Source of the DNA: Ectocarpus siliculosus
Taxonomy: Eukaryota; Sar; Phaeophyceae; Ectocarpales; Ectocarpaceae
DNA length: 64,000 nt
Assembly: GCA_000310025.1 (NCBI GenBank)
Contig: FN649734.1
Span: 5,413,122-5,477,121, forward strand
Reading direction: 5' to 3'
Shown here one piece after another: positions 43,101 through 56,700 of this stretch; the first letter of the stretch is position 1, and each line of letters opens with the position of its first letter. Both the position numbers and the translations under genes were made by a program. The notes under the pieces were generated by a model. That model made no database searches. It worked only from the letters and a program-made list of their open reading frames with translations, and was not told the DNA's origin.

Positions 43101-46100
43101 CCAGAACTGGGAACAAGACGCGACCATGCGAGAGTCGAGTATTGGATATAGCCCACGGTATTGTGTTGACGACAAAAATGGCAACATGGAACCCCCCATC
43201 AAACATCGTTTGTACGTGTAATCGAAAGCGTGCGGTCGGAGCACTGTTTCGTTTTTTTTTCGGGCAGACAACTACGAAACCCAGCGAACAATTCCACGAC
43301 CGGCGGGGAGTTTCCTAAGAAAAGCCTTTCGACAAGGAGATCTACCGTACCGCTCTCTGACTTTCACACCCAGGTTACACTCAGCGCTGGGACGGTGACA
43401 TGGCACCGGGGGCTTGCCGAAAAAAAACAAACAAACAACGATGCGAACACTTGCGTGCCGCTCTCCACCCGGAAGAAATGCCAAAAACAAGCACCTCCAA
43501 ACGCATGCTGCTATATGTTCACATATAGCTGCGGACCGACAACGTCGGAGCAGGGTTTGAAACCGACGATTCCAAAGCAAAGCGAGGATGACGTAGAGCG
43601 GTGAAGGAAGATAGCGCACACCGGACTGCCATGACAGCGGCCTACATGTAGCAGAGAAACAGGAACTCGGACAAAAAACGTCGACATCCACAACATGAAT
43701 GGAATCAATGTCCCAGAAGACAAACGCTTTACCAAATCAATGCAGTCATGACGAAAACCTACCCGTTGCGAATACGTTGGTTCCTTGATCGTTGGTTAGT
43801 CTCTCGCCTCTATCTCTTCTGCTGGCCTTCCAAAACAATTGGGCGGCGGAGAAGACAGTACTAACACGTGGGTCGGCGCTACCGCTTTTCGACCAGTGTA
43901 CACAACAAGAGACCGAGCCAGCCATGAAGCAGGCGCCGATATTGATTGGCCTTGGGCAACAACGGTGTTACAGTAGTCTAGGGTAATCACCTCGGGAAAG
44001 GCGGGCACAACGTCCCTGCAAGTCGTGCACAGTCAACGCCACCCTCTCCAGCGACGCCAGCATGAACGGGAGCCTCTCGTCGAGCGAGTCTTCTTCTTCG
44101 TCATCTTCATCAACCACCCTTGCCCCTCCCCCGGAGCCGCCTTCCCTCTCCTCCTGCCTGAGCTCGGGCTCCGCCTCCGAGCCCGTGTCCAGCAGCACTG
44201 GCCTGGAGTACGGCTCTCCGAGTAATAGTTCTTCCGCCTCATCCTGCAGACTTCGATCGCTTCGACGAACCTCCTTCCTCGGTACCTCCACTTCTGCAAC
44301 CGTCGCCCCATACCCCCCTCCATCCTCACGCTCCGGCCTATCCGGCCTAAACCCTCCATCGACATCGTCGCCACCACCACCACCGCCGACATTCTCCCAA
44401 CCATCGGCTGGCCGCCACTGCCGCCGCGCCGTTGCAGCAGGTCCGTTAGCATCACGCCGCAGAGCCACCTGGGCCTCGCCGTACGCGGGGGGGTGGCTGC
44501 CGAAAGGCCGCGAGCGGTTGCCGCCGCCCCCGTCGCTGCCGCTGCTTTTGCTGACCACCCGGCCAGAGCGCGCACCCTTGTTGATGCCCCCGCCGCCGCC
44601 GCGCCCGCCGCCCGGGCGGTTGTTGGCGGCAACAACGTCGGTACCCTTGCGCCTGCTTCTGCTGCGCGGATCGGTGACCCCCAGAGCAGCAGCGCCGATA
44701 GCCCTAGGAGGCGGGCTCTTGCCTCGCCTTCGGGCATCATCCTCGCCAGCTTTTCTCCTGGGCTTGCTGGTAGAGCGCGGCCGTGGTGCTGCTCTGGAAG
44801 ACGGGGGAGGAGGAGGCTCCCGCCTTCTCACCCCTCGCCTCTCGCCTCCGCCGCCGGCGTCCCCACCCCCTCCTCGGTTCTCTTTGCCCCTCGGACCTCT
44901 GCGGAGCCCCTGCGTCGCCGCTCTTCTCGGCTGATACTCCATCCTTGCCGGCGACCCCGGCCTCGACTTGACGTCGACGACGCTCACCCACCCTGGCCGA
45001 GGAGGCGGTGCCTTGGAAGCGGCAGCAGCGGCGGCCGCGGAGCTAACGCCGCCGGCGCCGTGCGGCGGCGAAGCACGGCGTCTCGCGGGCCCGCCCGCCG
45101 TCCGCCGCCGCGGGAACGACNNNNNNNNNNNNNNNNNNNNNNNNNNNNNNNNNNNNNNNNNNNNNNNNNNNNNNNNNNNNNNNNNNNNNNNNNNNNNNNN
45201 NNNNNNNNNNNNNNNNNNNNGCCGCCGCCGCCGCCGGCACGGAGCGCGAGAGCCCGGGGGCGGGCGGCTGCGGCTGCGGCTGCGGCGGCGGCGGCGGCGG
45301 CGGCGATGGTGCGGTTGCGGCAGTGCGAGGCTGCCTGGCTGCGTGCATGTTTTCTCGAGACCGCGAGCGGAGCGGGCGCTGCTGCTGTGAGATGCCTTGT
45401 CTCCGCGTTTGCTCGAGCTTCTGTTGTTCATTGATGTCCGGCGGGTCGTTACAGAACCACGAGCCGAAATGAGGCGTGGGGTAGGTAGGGTGAGTGGCAA
45501 TTCGACAGATCTGCAGAAGTCGACTGCGGAAGTCGACCCTTGGCTTGGTTGTGTTCCACATACAGAATACGAACACGCCCTCTCGATTTCAACGCAGGCC
45601 CAGTCCTACCCAGGTAGCACCGACACATACCTGGTGCTCGGCAACAACGGAAGCCATGCGGGTGACGATCGTTGCCGATATAAGCGGAGAAGAAAAGAGA
45701 TAACCTCAACTTCATCGTTTCTTTTCGCCACCGAACAGCCAATCACCCTCACCTCTAAAGCACGCCTCAGGTTCTCGGCACTCTCAATCTTCTCCTGCTG
45801 TGCCCTCCGCTTCTCCATGGCAGCTTGCTTCCGCTGCCTGACCATGAACGCCAGCGTTTGTCGGTGCCGATCCCCGCTGCCACCCCGCGCCCCGCCCCCT
45901 TGCCGCCGCTGCTGCTCCTGCCTCTGCCGCTCGGCCTCTTCCTTAGCAGCCGCTTCTCCCCGCAAACGGCGCGATTGCTGCAGCACGGTATCGGTGACGG
46001 TAGCTCTAGCCCTTGGGACGGCCGCCGCAACGGCTTGCTCCCTCGCCGGAGCCGCCGCATCCGCGGTCGACGACTGTGCCGGATTCAAGAGCTCCTCTTC

Positions 46101-47459
46101 TTCGCCAGGTGCCGCGGTCGCGCCGATTGCGCCACCACGGTCGTCGCCACTACCGCCGACGCCTCCAGCTCCTTGTCGACTGCCTTCAGCTCGACTATCG
46201 CCCCCCTCTACATCCGCGGCCCCCCCGAAGGCGCCGCCCTCGTCCACAGCCCGTCTACTACTACCCGCGTCTGCGGCGACACTGTTGGACTGCTCTCCTG
46301 CAAGGGCGTTCGCCCTCGCCGTGCCGCTACTTCGCAGAACCCGTCTCCGGAGGGGAGGGAGCGGGGGGTCCTCCTCGTCCCTGCTGCGAGTCGCACCGGC
46401 CGAACGGGACAAGCGAGGTCGCGAGTGCTGCTGCTGCTGCTGCTGCTGCTGTTCTTGCTGCCAGCCGGAGCGAGGCTGGGGATGCTTGAAGCTGGCAGCA
46501 ACGACGTCCTGGTCCCCGCCCCACCTCGTCCTGGACCCGCCGGCAGCAGCACCGTCGGGAGGGACGTTCTGGCCGCGTCTCCGTGTCTCGGTAACGCCAC
46601 GGGGAGAGTGAGACCGGGCCCGCGTGCCCGACGACCCCTCGCCAACCGCAGTGCCCTCCCCCCCCCGCCGGCCGCCGGCGCCGGCGCCGGCTCCTTCCGG
46701 GGGCCCCGCAGAGAGGGTTTCGCGACGGAAGCGGACGGCGTTTTCGCGGCGGGCTTGGGCTGCCAGGGCCTTGGCGGCTGACTTTCGTTTCGCGGCTATC
46801 TCGCGGCGCTTCCGCTCCTGAGAGAGGGGTAAGACGCGAGCACAGATAGATCGCCCCGTGGTATGCATAGAGCAACGTGTTGGTGGGGGATGGCGTAGGG
46901 TCACAAAGACCTGGACCCCATGTATCTCGAGCCGGTAGAACACTGCAGTGCGAAGCGGAGATGGATTTGTATAATGTGTGCGAGCGCCTTGCAGAAGTAT
47001 GCCATGCGGGTGCCATGCGGGTCGTTTGAACTTGTCCGTTAGGTCTCTCTCGTTGGTGCCTCTGATTCTCTACTCCTGTCTGTGTCTGCCTGTCTGTCTC
47101 TCGGTCTCGCGGCTCCGTGGTTGTGCGTATCACTAGCGTACAATAGTGCGATTCCATTTCTATCTGCCAATCTAACGCCACCAAACACTCTGTCTCACCC
47201 TCTCTCTCTCTCTCTCAACACGCATGTCTACCAAGAACCTCCCCCTTGTCGCCCCCGCCCCAGATCCCACCTTCCCATGCTCCTCGGCAACCTTGAGAGC
47301 GGCCAGCCTGGAGCGTTCCCTTGTCCGCCTCTGTAGCTCCGACCTCGTGAGGATAATAGGGCCCTCGTCGGCCGCCACCTCGAAAGGGTCCGGCCCTCTG
47401 ACCCCGCCCACCCCCCGGCGTCGACCCCTCGCGGACACCGAAGCGCGTCGCTGCAACAT
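24635..47459 (-). CDS. Giant scaffold protein (~4,560 aa), CEP350/TRM-like
   Basis: Minus-strand exons: 47459-47271, 46817-45753, 45384-43991 (contains the N gap), 43106-41119, 40230-39922, 39504-39344, 38508-36456, 35916-34759, 34368-30052, 28135-27719, 27156-26986, 25987-25809 and 24920-24635. Every junction agrees in phase and the last exon ends at TGA. The N-terminal exons encode basic coiled coil (RSELQRRTRERSRLAALKV; ERKRREIAAKRKSAAKALA). Most of the middle is low-complexity and acidic, with an IQ-type motif and repeated aromatic-acidic motifs. The C-terminus is compact: ITDKLLASLLKRAL, DALDSARWMAYDAANEYLAE and VAEGILEELVEDTVQECKR. That arrangement recalls the C-terminal helices of CEP350 and plant TRM (DUF4378) microtubule/centrosome proteins; this is inference without an alignment. 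A cytoskeletal scaffold role is my best guess. The start codon is not certain: the frame stays open 5' of 47459. Confidence 0.75.
27625..27656. repeat. (ATC)n microsatellite
   Basis: Ten or more perfect CAT/ATC triplets in the intron between exons 28135-27719 and 27156-26986 of the scaffold gene. It creates spurious poly-His, poly-Ile and poly-Asp frames. Confidence 0.95.
29050..29083. repeat. (GGGGA)n microsatellite
   Basis: About six GGGGA units in the large intron (30051-28136) of the scaffold gene. G-rich on the plus strand, so C-rich in the transcript. Confidence 0.9.
29725..29850 (+). repeat. Dispersed repeat B, copy 3 (diverged)
   Basis: Shares the order of landmarks with 15,727-15,870: TTGTTGTGGTTGTTGTC, then AAAACCGTTCCGATCTCTG, a CAGTACCTTC block, a CGTACTAATCTAAC-like block and CCGTGGTCACAGGC. 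It sits in the intron 30051-28136 of the scaffold gene and lacks the downstream half seen in copies 1 and 2. Confidence 0.6.
30052..34368 (-). CDS. Acidic mega-exon (1,439 codons) of the scaffold gene
   Basis: Single exon between a CGCGCAG acceptor and a CAG|GTGAGT donor. It encodes a Glu/Asp/Gly/Ala-rich, probably disordered region with poly-Ala, poly-Asp, poly-Gly and poly-Gln runs. Seven or more short motifs combine an aromatic with an acidic core followed by Ala and often Pro, such as DYDHVEEALPP, FGFEDVEDAVV, GYDFEEKAVVPW and FDFEEDAVV. Near the end, VDDITDKLLASLLKRAL is the one predicted ordered helix before the splice. Antisense frames of several hundred codons across it reflect its GC-rich codon bias. 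Confidence 0.85.
34759..35916 (-). CDS. Exon with IQ-type motif in the scaffold gene
   Basis: Exon of 386 codons between CCCCATAG and CTG|GTGAGA. It begins with a coiled-coil stretch (LLEQLPLEEQALAKEESELQ). It later contains ALIVQALVRGRAARRLAA, which fits the hydrophobic-Q-x3-R-G-x3-R core of IQ motifs that bind calmodulin or centrin. In a centrosomal or basal-body scaffold such a site would be expected to bind centrin/calmodulin; binding itself is inference. Confidence 0.7.
40895..41070 (-). repeat. Dispersed repeat B, copy 4 (inverted)
   Basis: Read on the minus strand this is GTTGTTGTTGTGGTC, then GAAAAACGTTCGGATCTCTG, TGCTCAGT, TGGTCCAACTGATACGG and CCGTGGTCACGGAC, matching the start of copies 1-3. 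It lies just inside the intron 41118-40231 of the scaffold gene, in the same orientation as the gene. Confidence 0.6.
45121..45220. other. Assembly gap of 100 N
   Basis: A placeholder run of exactly 100 N inside exon 45384-43991 of the scaffold gene, bordered by CCG/GCC-rich sequence on both sides. Reading phases of the neighbouring exons require a true gap length divisible by three, so the 100-base placeholder is not the real size. Confidence 0.98.
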
Positions 47460-47817
47460 CTGCCGGAGGTGAGCACACGGCGAGGTAACGGTTTCGGGTG
47501 TAGCGGGGGGAAGGTATACCAAAGAAAATACGTCGGAGAAGTGCTCCGGGTACCGCAAAACTGCCAGTGATCGCGCATCCCCTACTAACTTGCACATGTT
47601 GCTCGATATCTCCAACACCAACAGATGGCCGATGCCGAAAAGGGCGGTTATCGAACCCTTCAAAAAGGAGAGATATGTAGCTTCCCATGCAAGCACGAAC
47701 GTATAGGTCGGTTGTTGGCATCCTCTTGGTTGCGGAGCAATGGAGTCTCGACTCTTGGTCCAACGGGTTCTGCGACGACTCGTGCTACGGTATGTTTGTT
47801 GGCGTACGGGCGAGAGC
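47271..47817 (-). CDS. Possible 5' extension of the scaffold's first exon
   Basis: The frame of exon 47459-47271 stays open upstream to beyond 47,817, where a CGTGTAG acceptor lies. The intervening sequence reads as normal-composition protein (for example LSFLKGSITALFGIGHLLVL). From 47,817 it would join in phase to the candidate exon 48150-47966. Either this is all coding, or an intron with the acceptor CTCCGGCAG at 47,460 separates them and ATG at 47,459 is the start. I cannot decide from sequence alone. Confidence 0.35.
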
Positions 47818-47965
47818 CTACACGAAAGAGAAGGGGTACATAGGAAAGAGGTGCCTGGTTGCAGGTCCAAACACTGAGGTGGTCCAGAGAAGATGGTGGT
47901 CGGTTGGCCAGGGCGTCTACAGAAGAGGCGAAGGTGAAAACATCGCGCGCACACACGGAACTTAC

Positions 47966-48150
47966 GCCGTCTTGCTGGCATATATAGGGTAACCCGTATC
48001 ATTGGCGCCAACCAAACGCACGTGGGTGTTGCTTCCTTCGCGGCTGCTGTTGAGCAATTGCGCAGAGACCAAGGCGCACACGAAAACCTCCGGACGCGCC
48101 GGCAAATGAGCGGCGATGGGAGTCAAAACACCGCCGTGGTCTGCTAGCAC
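47966..48150 (-). CDS. Candidate exon upstream of the scaffold gene
   Basis: Minus-strand frame between an acceptor (TACTGGGTAG) and a consensus GTAAGT donor, with protein-like composition: ADHGGVLTPIAAHLPARPEV, FVCALVSAQLLNSS, THVRLVGANDTG. It ends two bases into a codon and matches the acceptor at 47,817. It could be the N-terminal exon of the scaffold gene or part of a separate small gene. Family not recognised. Confidence 0.4.
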
Positions 48151-49083
48151 CTACCCAGTAAATTATGATCGCAAAGCTGTGAGCTCCATCTACTCGGAGG
48201 TCGGGCAGGACGGGCACAAACGTAGGCTTGGTACTGCTGCTGGAGTGTACTGCAGCATTGTGGACACTTGAACGACGCATGCATGCATTAGGTATATGTA
48301 GTCAGTCTACTACCGCTGTACTGCTGTAGTGCTCTCTCTGCTGCACCCCTTTCGCGCCTGGGGTGCAAGTCGTTATGTTTTGGCCTCATGTTCGTTAGGT
48401 CCACCAACCTTGCTCCGACTACTATCACACCCCGAGTCCCGTACAGTGTTCCGCAAGGTGTAAGGAACACCCGTTGGTACTGTAATGCAGTGCTTAAAGC
48501 AACGTTCACTGCTGTTCTGGTACATTTGAACAAAGGAGCCATCACACACCCCATGACTGAGTGTATCTTTGGTGCCCTTTATGCCTGTAGTCAAGTGTGC
48601 ACACGCTGTTCCGTAGGCCCGTCGACGTGGCGAACGTCCCTCGGCAACACGAATAAGAACCACGACGCCAGTATAGTGTAGAGTTATTGTAGGGGGCTGG
48701 CTCTGTTGCTGGATCGGAGGAGCACATGCGGTGTGGTCGGATCCCCATGCCCAGGCCTGGACCTCCTTACTTGATCGGCACAGACAACGCATCGTGCCCA
48801 GAACCTGAAAATCCAAAATTGAGGGGAGAAAACTGCTGCACTGCTTTACGCATCTCTCCTTGTCACTACATCAAGCCCAACGCTTACCAGGCACTGAACA
48901 TGAAACTGCCTTGAACTCTGACGCCACGAAAGGGCAAGCAAAGGGTGGGGAGAACCAACACCTAACGGCGGGGTCGCACCTGCTGATCAACCAACCGTTC
49001 CTAAACGTCTGCTGTTGTTGCGCGCTGTTGTTTGGGAGGCAGCGAACCTACAGCAGCAGGAGGGTGCTTACCTCAGAGAGGGG

Positions 49084-49472
49084 TTATCCTCGATCGACGG
49101 CAATCTTGATCTTCCATCGAGAGGGATCGGGAGTTACTTTGTCCTGCCAAGCAGCAGGGTTGCCGTTGCTGTGTCCCGCAGAAGAACCAACCCCGAACGC
49201 GGCAAAGAGCGAGACATTCGAGGGATAAAATGGAAGGAGGCATGTTTACCTAAATAAAATCGGCGAGAGCGTTGCCTCTCGCACACGAGTATAAGGTGCC
49301 CTCCTCCCTCTTCTGGAGGTTGAACAGCGGTCGTGGTGCTTGCCTCCAGGGTCTCCTCTCTGTGTACTCGTTGGGGCGTCATGAAGTGCCTCAAAATGGC
49401 ACCGTGTATAGTCAAGTAGAGATCAGGTACGGCATCAGTGATGATGCCCTCTGATGGCGTGAAGATGCACAC
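49084..49472 (-). CDS. Candidate exon pair of an unrecognised gene
   Basis: Minus-strand frame 49472-49250 starts after TTGTTCGTTAG and reads VCIFTPSEGIITDAVPDLYL, then TIHGAILRHFMTPQRVHREE, ending at an AG|GTAAAC donor. A second frame, 49168-49084, reads NPAAWQDKVTPDPS then RWKIKIAVDRG and a TAA stop. Both look like protein, but their phases do not match. A GC donor inside the first exon, or a missing exon, would be needed. Function unknown. Confidence 0.35.
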
Positions 49473-50548
49473 CTAACGAACAAGCCAGCGGAGCGGGCTG
49501 TGGAACATCCGTAGGCACTGCAACATGGTAGATCGTTGCTGACGGTAAATCCATGTTTACGGAACGACCGGTACATTCCACCTTCGGAGACTTGCTTGTG
49601 GTGACAACAGACAACAGTTGTGGCCAGGTGTCACTCCGCCCATGCCCCATGAGAACCAGACTACTGATGCTCGTCTATTCTTGGTTGACAAGCTCCGTAA
49701 GAAGACAACGTTGGAGTGTAGGCTTCGGAATGGCGAACACACGACAGCCTTGGCACGCGAATCCTCAGGCAATCAAAGTCCGTGTTGTACACAAGGGAGA
49801 AAGCGCGCGTCTGTTGCCTCAGGCAATCGCGGATCGGGATACACTTCAAAGTATATCGTTTCGGGACGCCAACACCCAAACATGTGAAGGCGCTTCTCGC
49901 ACCACACTTTGCAAGCCGCTGCAGCTACCACCCACTCTCGCACATCCTCGACGGGCATCGATGGGTAGGTGCGCAGACAGACGCCGTGATACACCGCTGA
50001 GCGGGATCATGAAGGACTGTAGCCCGGTAAATGCAACATCACAGGACAGGGAGAGCCAGAGCGCGGGAGACGCACATGGATTTTCAGCAGCAGAGGGGAG
50101 CCCTCGTTATCGTATCTTCAAGTCGCCTGGGACAACAAATCATCCCCGAAAAACAAACAAAAACGCCAGCAAACGGCTCAAAGCGGATCGAAGCCTTGTC
50201 GCACAGCAGCCATCGGCAGGAACATCTGGCTGTCCATCTTTGCTTCAAGAAAGCTAAGAAGGCGGTCAGCTCCGACGCAGAGCAATGCAGGGCGGCAAAG
50301 GCCGAGTGGTATCAAACCAGCCTCTGAACCGACTCCTGACAGAGCACATTCGACCTACCAACAAAGGAGCAATCATCCGGAAAACTGCTGGGTAGACTAG
50401 ACAACCCAATCACAACCAAAATCGCAGCAAAGTGTCGCGGTGCCCTCCGGAGTCACCACCGTTGCCCCTCCAGCCCTTCCAAAACGATGTGGGCGCTCAT
50501 GAATGTTTTCCCGAGAAATTATTTGCGGTTGCCGGTGGCCCGCCGAGC

Positions 50549-53217
<2,669 letters not shown>

Positions 53218-53737
53218 GGTTACGACGAAGGAGGGTTACTGCTGCTGCACAGATTGTGGGCGCGGGTCGGCCAGAGACGGAGCCATCCATGGCGCGATCG
53301 CGCATAAACGTGGAACTCCCTCTATACTAAACTTAGACTATAAAACGGGGATGATGTTTAGTACATCCCCGGTCACTTTCCTCTACCCTACTCCACCTTT
53401 TCCCCCCTGCATATATGCGTCGCCTCCGCGGGTATTACGCGCTTTCCTCGATGCCTTCTTGTCGTGCACGTTGCTCTCTGCGTTTGGGCTAAGGAAGGGT
53501 GAGCTTGCACGGACACTCTCGAAGCCTACCCGCGTTGCTCTCGACTTGCGTTGTTGGTTTCACGTTTCCGAGCGGAGGAGAAGCCAAATTTCAAACCACA
53601 GCCGGATATACCCGAAACACGTTGGTCGACTCTTTTCCTCCGGTCCGCCAGACCAAGACGCAGCAGCAGTGCCGACGAGGTGACCTCTGCTGGCAACGGA
53701 GAAGCCACCCGGCACAATCAACCCTTACTTCGGCACG
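53218..53737. promoter_or_regulatory. Divergent intergenic region between eS27 and HMGR
   Basis: About 520 bp separate the two start codons. On the plus strand CTATAAAACG at 53,338-53,347 contains a TATAAAA box suitably placed for HMGR, with the HMGR ATG about 390 bp downstream. No in-frame upstream start extends HMGR beyond a TGA near 53,681. For eS27 the pyrimidine-rich CCTCCTTCGTCGT lies just 5' of its ATG on the minus strand. Whether transcription starts are shared is not visible. Confidence 0.5.
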
Positions 53738-56700
53738 ATGAGCACGGTATCTCAGGACCTGCAGGCCCTGGTAGTAAAGGTGAGATATTTTGTGCGGTTG
53801 GCTTTCCGCCGGGCAGAACAGTTTTTTTTTGTTTTTTTTTGTCGATTTTTCAGACAACAGAGGGAAAGGACCTGCGGTGCGTAGGCGGTTCTACACCTAA
53901 GGAAGCATTTGTGATCGGAAGATCGGCAGCATCTCCCATGCATCGTTCCCCTGGAGGGTAATTTCTCCCGCCCCAGCTACTGGGTCGAACGGCCATCCCT
54001 TGGCTAGTTTTCCTTCTCTCGTTTTTCTCCGACAATGTGTTAAACGGCTGACTCCCCGCCTTCGCGACGGCGGTAATGATGATATGCACAACAGGCTTCG
54101 CGGGAGGGTGGTCTGTTCCTGATGGCTAACGCTTCGGTGCTCAGCGCCGCGGCCATTGCGTTCGTGTTTTTCTCCGCCATGACAAGGCTGTTCTCGGACA
54201 GCAGCGACGAAAGGTGAGGGAGGCGAGAACATGCACGTACAGAAAATGGTGATCAGGAGACAGCAGCACAACGTATGCATATGTAGTACAAGTATTAACA
54301 TGTGGCAGTTGGCAGAAGTTTGTGGTCGTTGTTTGTTCGCAGTGTTTCGCCGAGAGCCGTCGGCGATCCGGTAACGGTACTTCGAACCCCCATGCCCACA
54401 GCCGTAGCCACCACAGAGTCTCAATCAGTGGATTTCCTTTGACAGATGGAGATATTTTTCAAGAAGGGCTTGTCGAAGATCATACAGCACATACGTACAC
54501 AGCTGTGGGGTGTCCGGTATCTCGACTAATACTGCTGCTGTGGCTGTACGCAGCAATCACGATTGTATTTGGAGCACTATTTTTTATTGAACCAGCACGC
54601 AAGTTCGAGACTTAGATGTACCAACCAACTTGATCCAACCGTTGGGATTTTAGTTGTGGCGGATATTTTGTGTATGCGTGGATCAGCATGTGTCCTGCAT
54701 ATGCATGAGATAGCACAGATGTCTACATTTGTAACGTAGGTGTACAAATACCTGGTGTTTTTGCGGGGAATGCATCAGCAGACCCCGTGTTTCCCCAACT
54801 CGTCCGGTATCCCGGCAACGCGCACGTCCGTATGCATGTACCGTGGTACATCACGGCTATGATAGATACCGTGATTATGGTGCTCGTTTCCGTCGCCGAC
54901 AATTTTCGTTTTTCTTTCGATAACACAACACTGGATCTCTCTTCACAGCAGTTAAAGAGTCTGTCGAACGGGTTCGTTTGTCGATACAGTATACATAAAA
55001 TGCAAGTGGGTACGCATAACTATTTAAATAGGAGACGGTGAAACTCCGCCCCCCCCCCCTGCCCCCCCTCCCGCCCTCGTCGAATTAGAAATACTCGAAT
55101 TACAGTAAGTCGCCATATGATGAAGGCCGCTCGAAGAACTCGTAGAAAAGCTCCAAAGATTTTTCAGGAACATTCGCACACAAGACCTACATAGATATTA
55201 GGTGCATTGCTCATCCTCACTTCGTTGGGTTCGACAAAGTGCCGACACGGCAAACAGGAGGCAAGAGAGAGCATCGTTCGCAGCATTCCATTCGTCCGTT
55301 TGACGCTCCGGCTGCGGCATACCCGGGTCTTTGGAGAAGCAGGCGTGTGGGTGGCGGGCGCATGCCTGGGTGCGTTCGAATTTCGAAATGCACGTTGCAG
55401 CAAGCAGACCCTCCATTGTTCTGTCTCATGCATGTGGCCGTATCGGCTACCGTACTCACGGGTTGCGACCCGGCCGCTGCTGTATTCTGCTATCGGGGAA
55501 GGGCAGGACTACTCCGTCCTTCTTATCATTTTCTTACACGCTGTCCTGGTCGAGCGCGGAGACTCACGCGTCAAGGACTTGGAGCGCGTGAAAGTTTTTT
55601 TCCCGGGCCGAGCGCGCGGTAAACAACAACATTATTGCCAAACTCTGATCGCGGTGGTGCGGCCGTTTATCAAGTAACACGCAGGCCGACGTTAACAGTG
55701 AGTCTTCGGTCGCCCTTCTTGACGTGGCATGCAACGAAGGGTGTTGGCAAAGCTCCGGCGCCATCAGGCGCGCGAAAAATCGCCATGCCACGGCTATCTT
55801 TCCGCACCTGATGTTGCCGGGGGTTCCCCATCCCCCTTCGCTGTGTGCGACAGCAAGGACGTCGAACAGGGCTTTTCGTTTTTCTCGGCCCTCGTGCTCG
55901 TCTATGACCCGCTGCAACACCGCGATCAGAGTTGATAGATTTCTCTATCGCACGGCATATGCCCTAGAACACCCTCACGCGCTCCAAGTCCATGGCGCGC
56001 GAGTCTCCACGCTTGACCACAACAGCGTTTATGAAAATGACGATGAATGGAAGGATGGCGTGTTGTAGTCCTCCCCTTCCCTGATATCAGAACACAGCGT
56101 CTGAGAAGCCCACGAGGGAGTCAAAAAGCTAGCGACACATCTGGTCACATGCCGACCTTGCTGAAGAGAAAAGCAAAGGACTTACGCTTGAAGCAGGAGT
56201 TGTCGGTGCTTTCGTTTAGAGCGGGAGGAGGTTCTGGAGAGTGTGACTTAACCAGCGTATTGTAGCGGGAGGTGATGGCACTGCTGGTGTCTTATCCCAC
56301 GCTACAATACGGGGAGAATAATCTGTCGAGAAGACATGGTGCATTCATGCCAGTACTTGCGAGGTCACAGTCCCCGAAAGAGAGGTCCCAGGTCTCCCCG
56401 TTATGGCGTCCTCATAGCTGAACATTACCAATATACAGTGTACCTTAACAAACACACACGGGCCATTACAACCGTTTCTGAGGTCTTCTTCCCCGGGGCA
56501 CACGATTTGTTTTGGGGGGGGGGTCTAGTTCCCCGGAAACCCGTTGTTCAACCGCTACTGACTACCTTGTGCCCAACGTTTTTCACGGCAGGCCCGTCAA
56601 GCAACGCCCGGCGGAGCCGAGGCCCCGGTGGGAGGTGCTGCGGGTACTCAACTACCTGGTCATCGGGCTGTTCGTGTGTTCCATCACGTACGTGGTGTTC

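Noticed and set aside
55207-55920. Possible nested gene in the large HMGR intron (open frames of about 120-156 codons on both strands)
   Set aside because: No splice-flanked structure, start context or recognisable motif; frame lengths are compatible with chance at this base composition.
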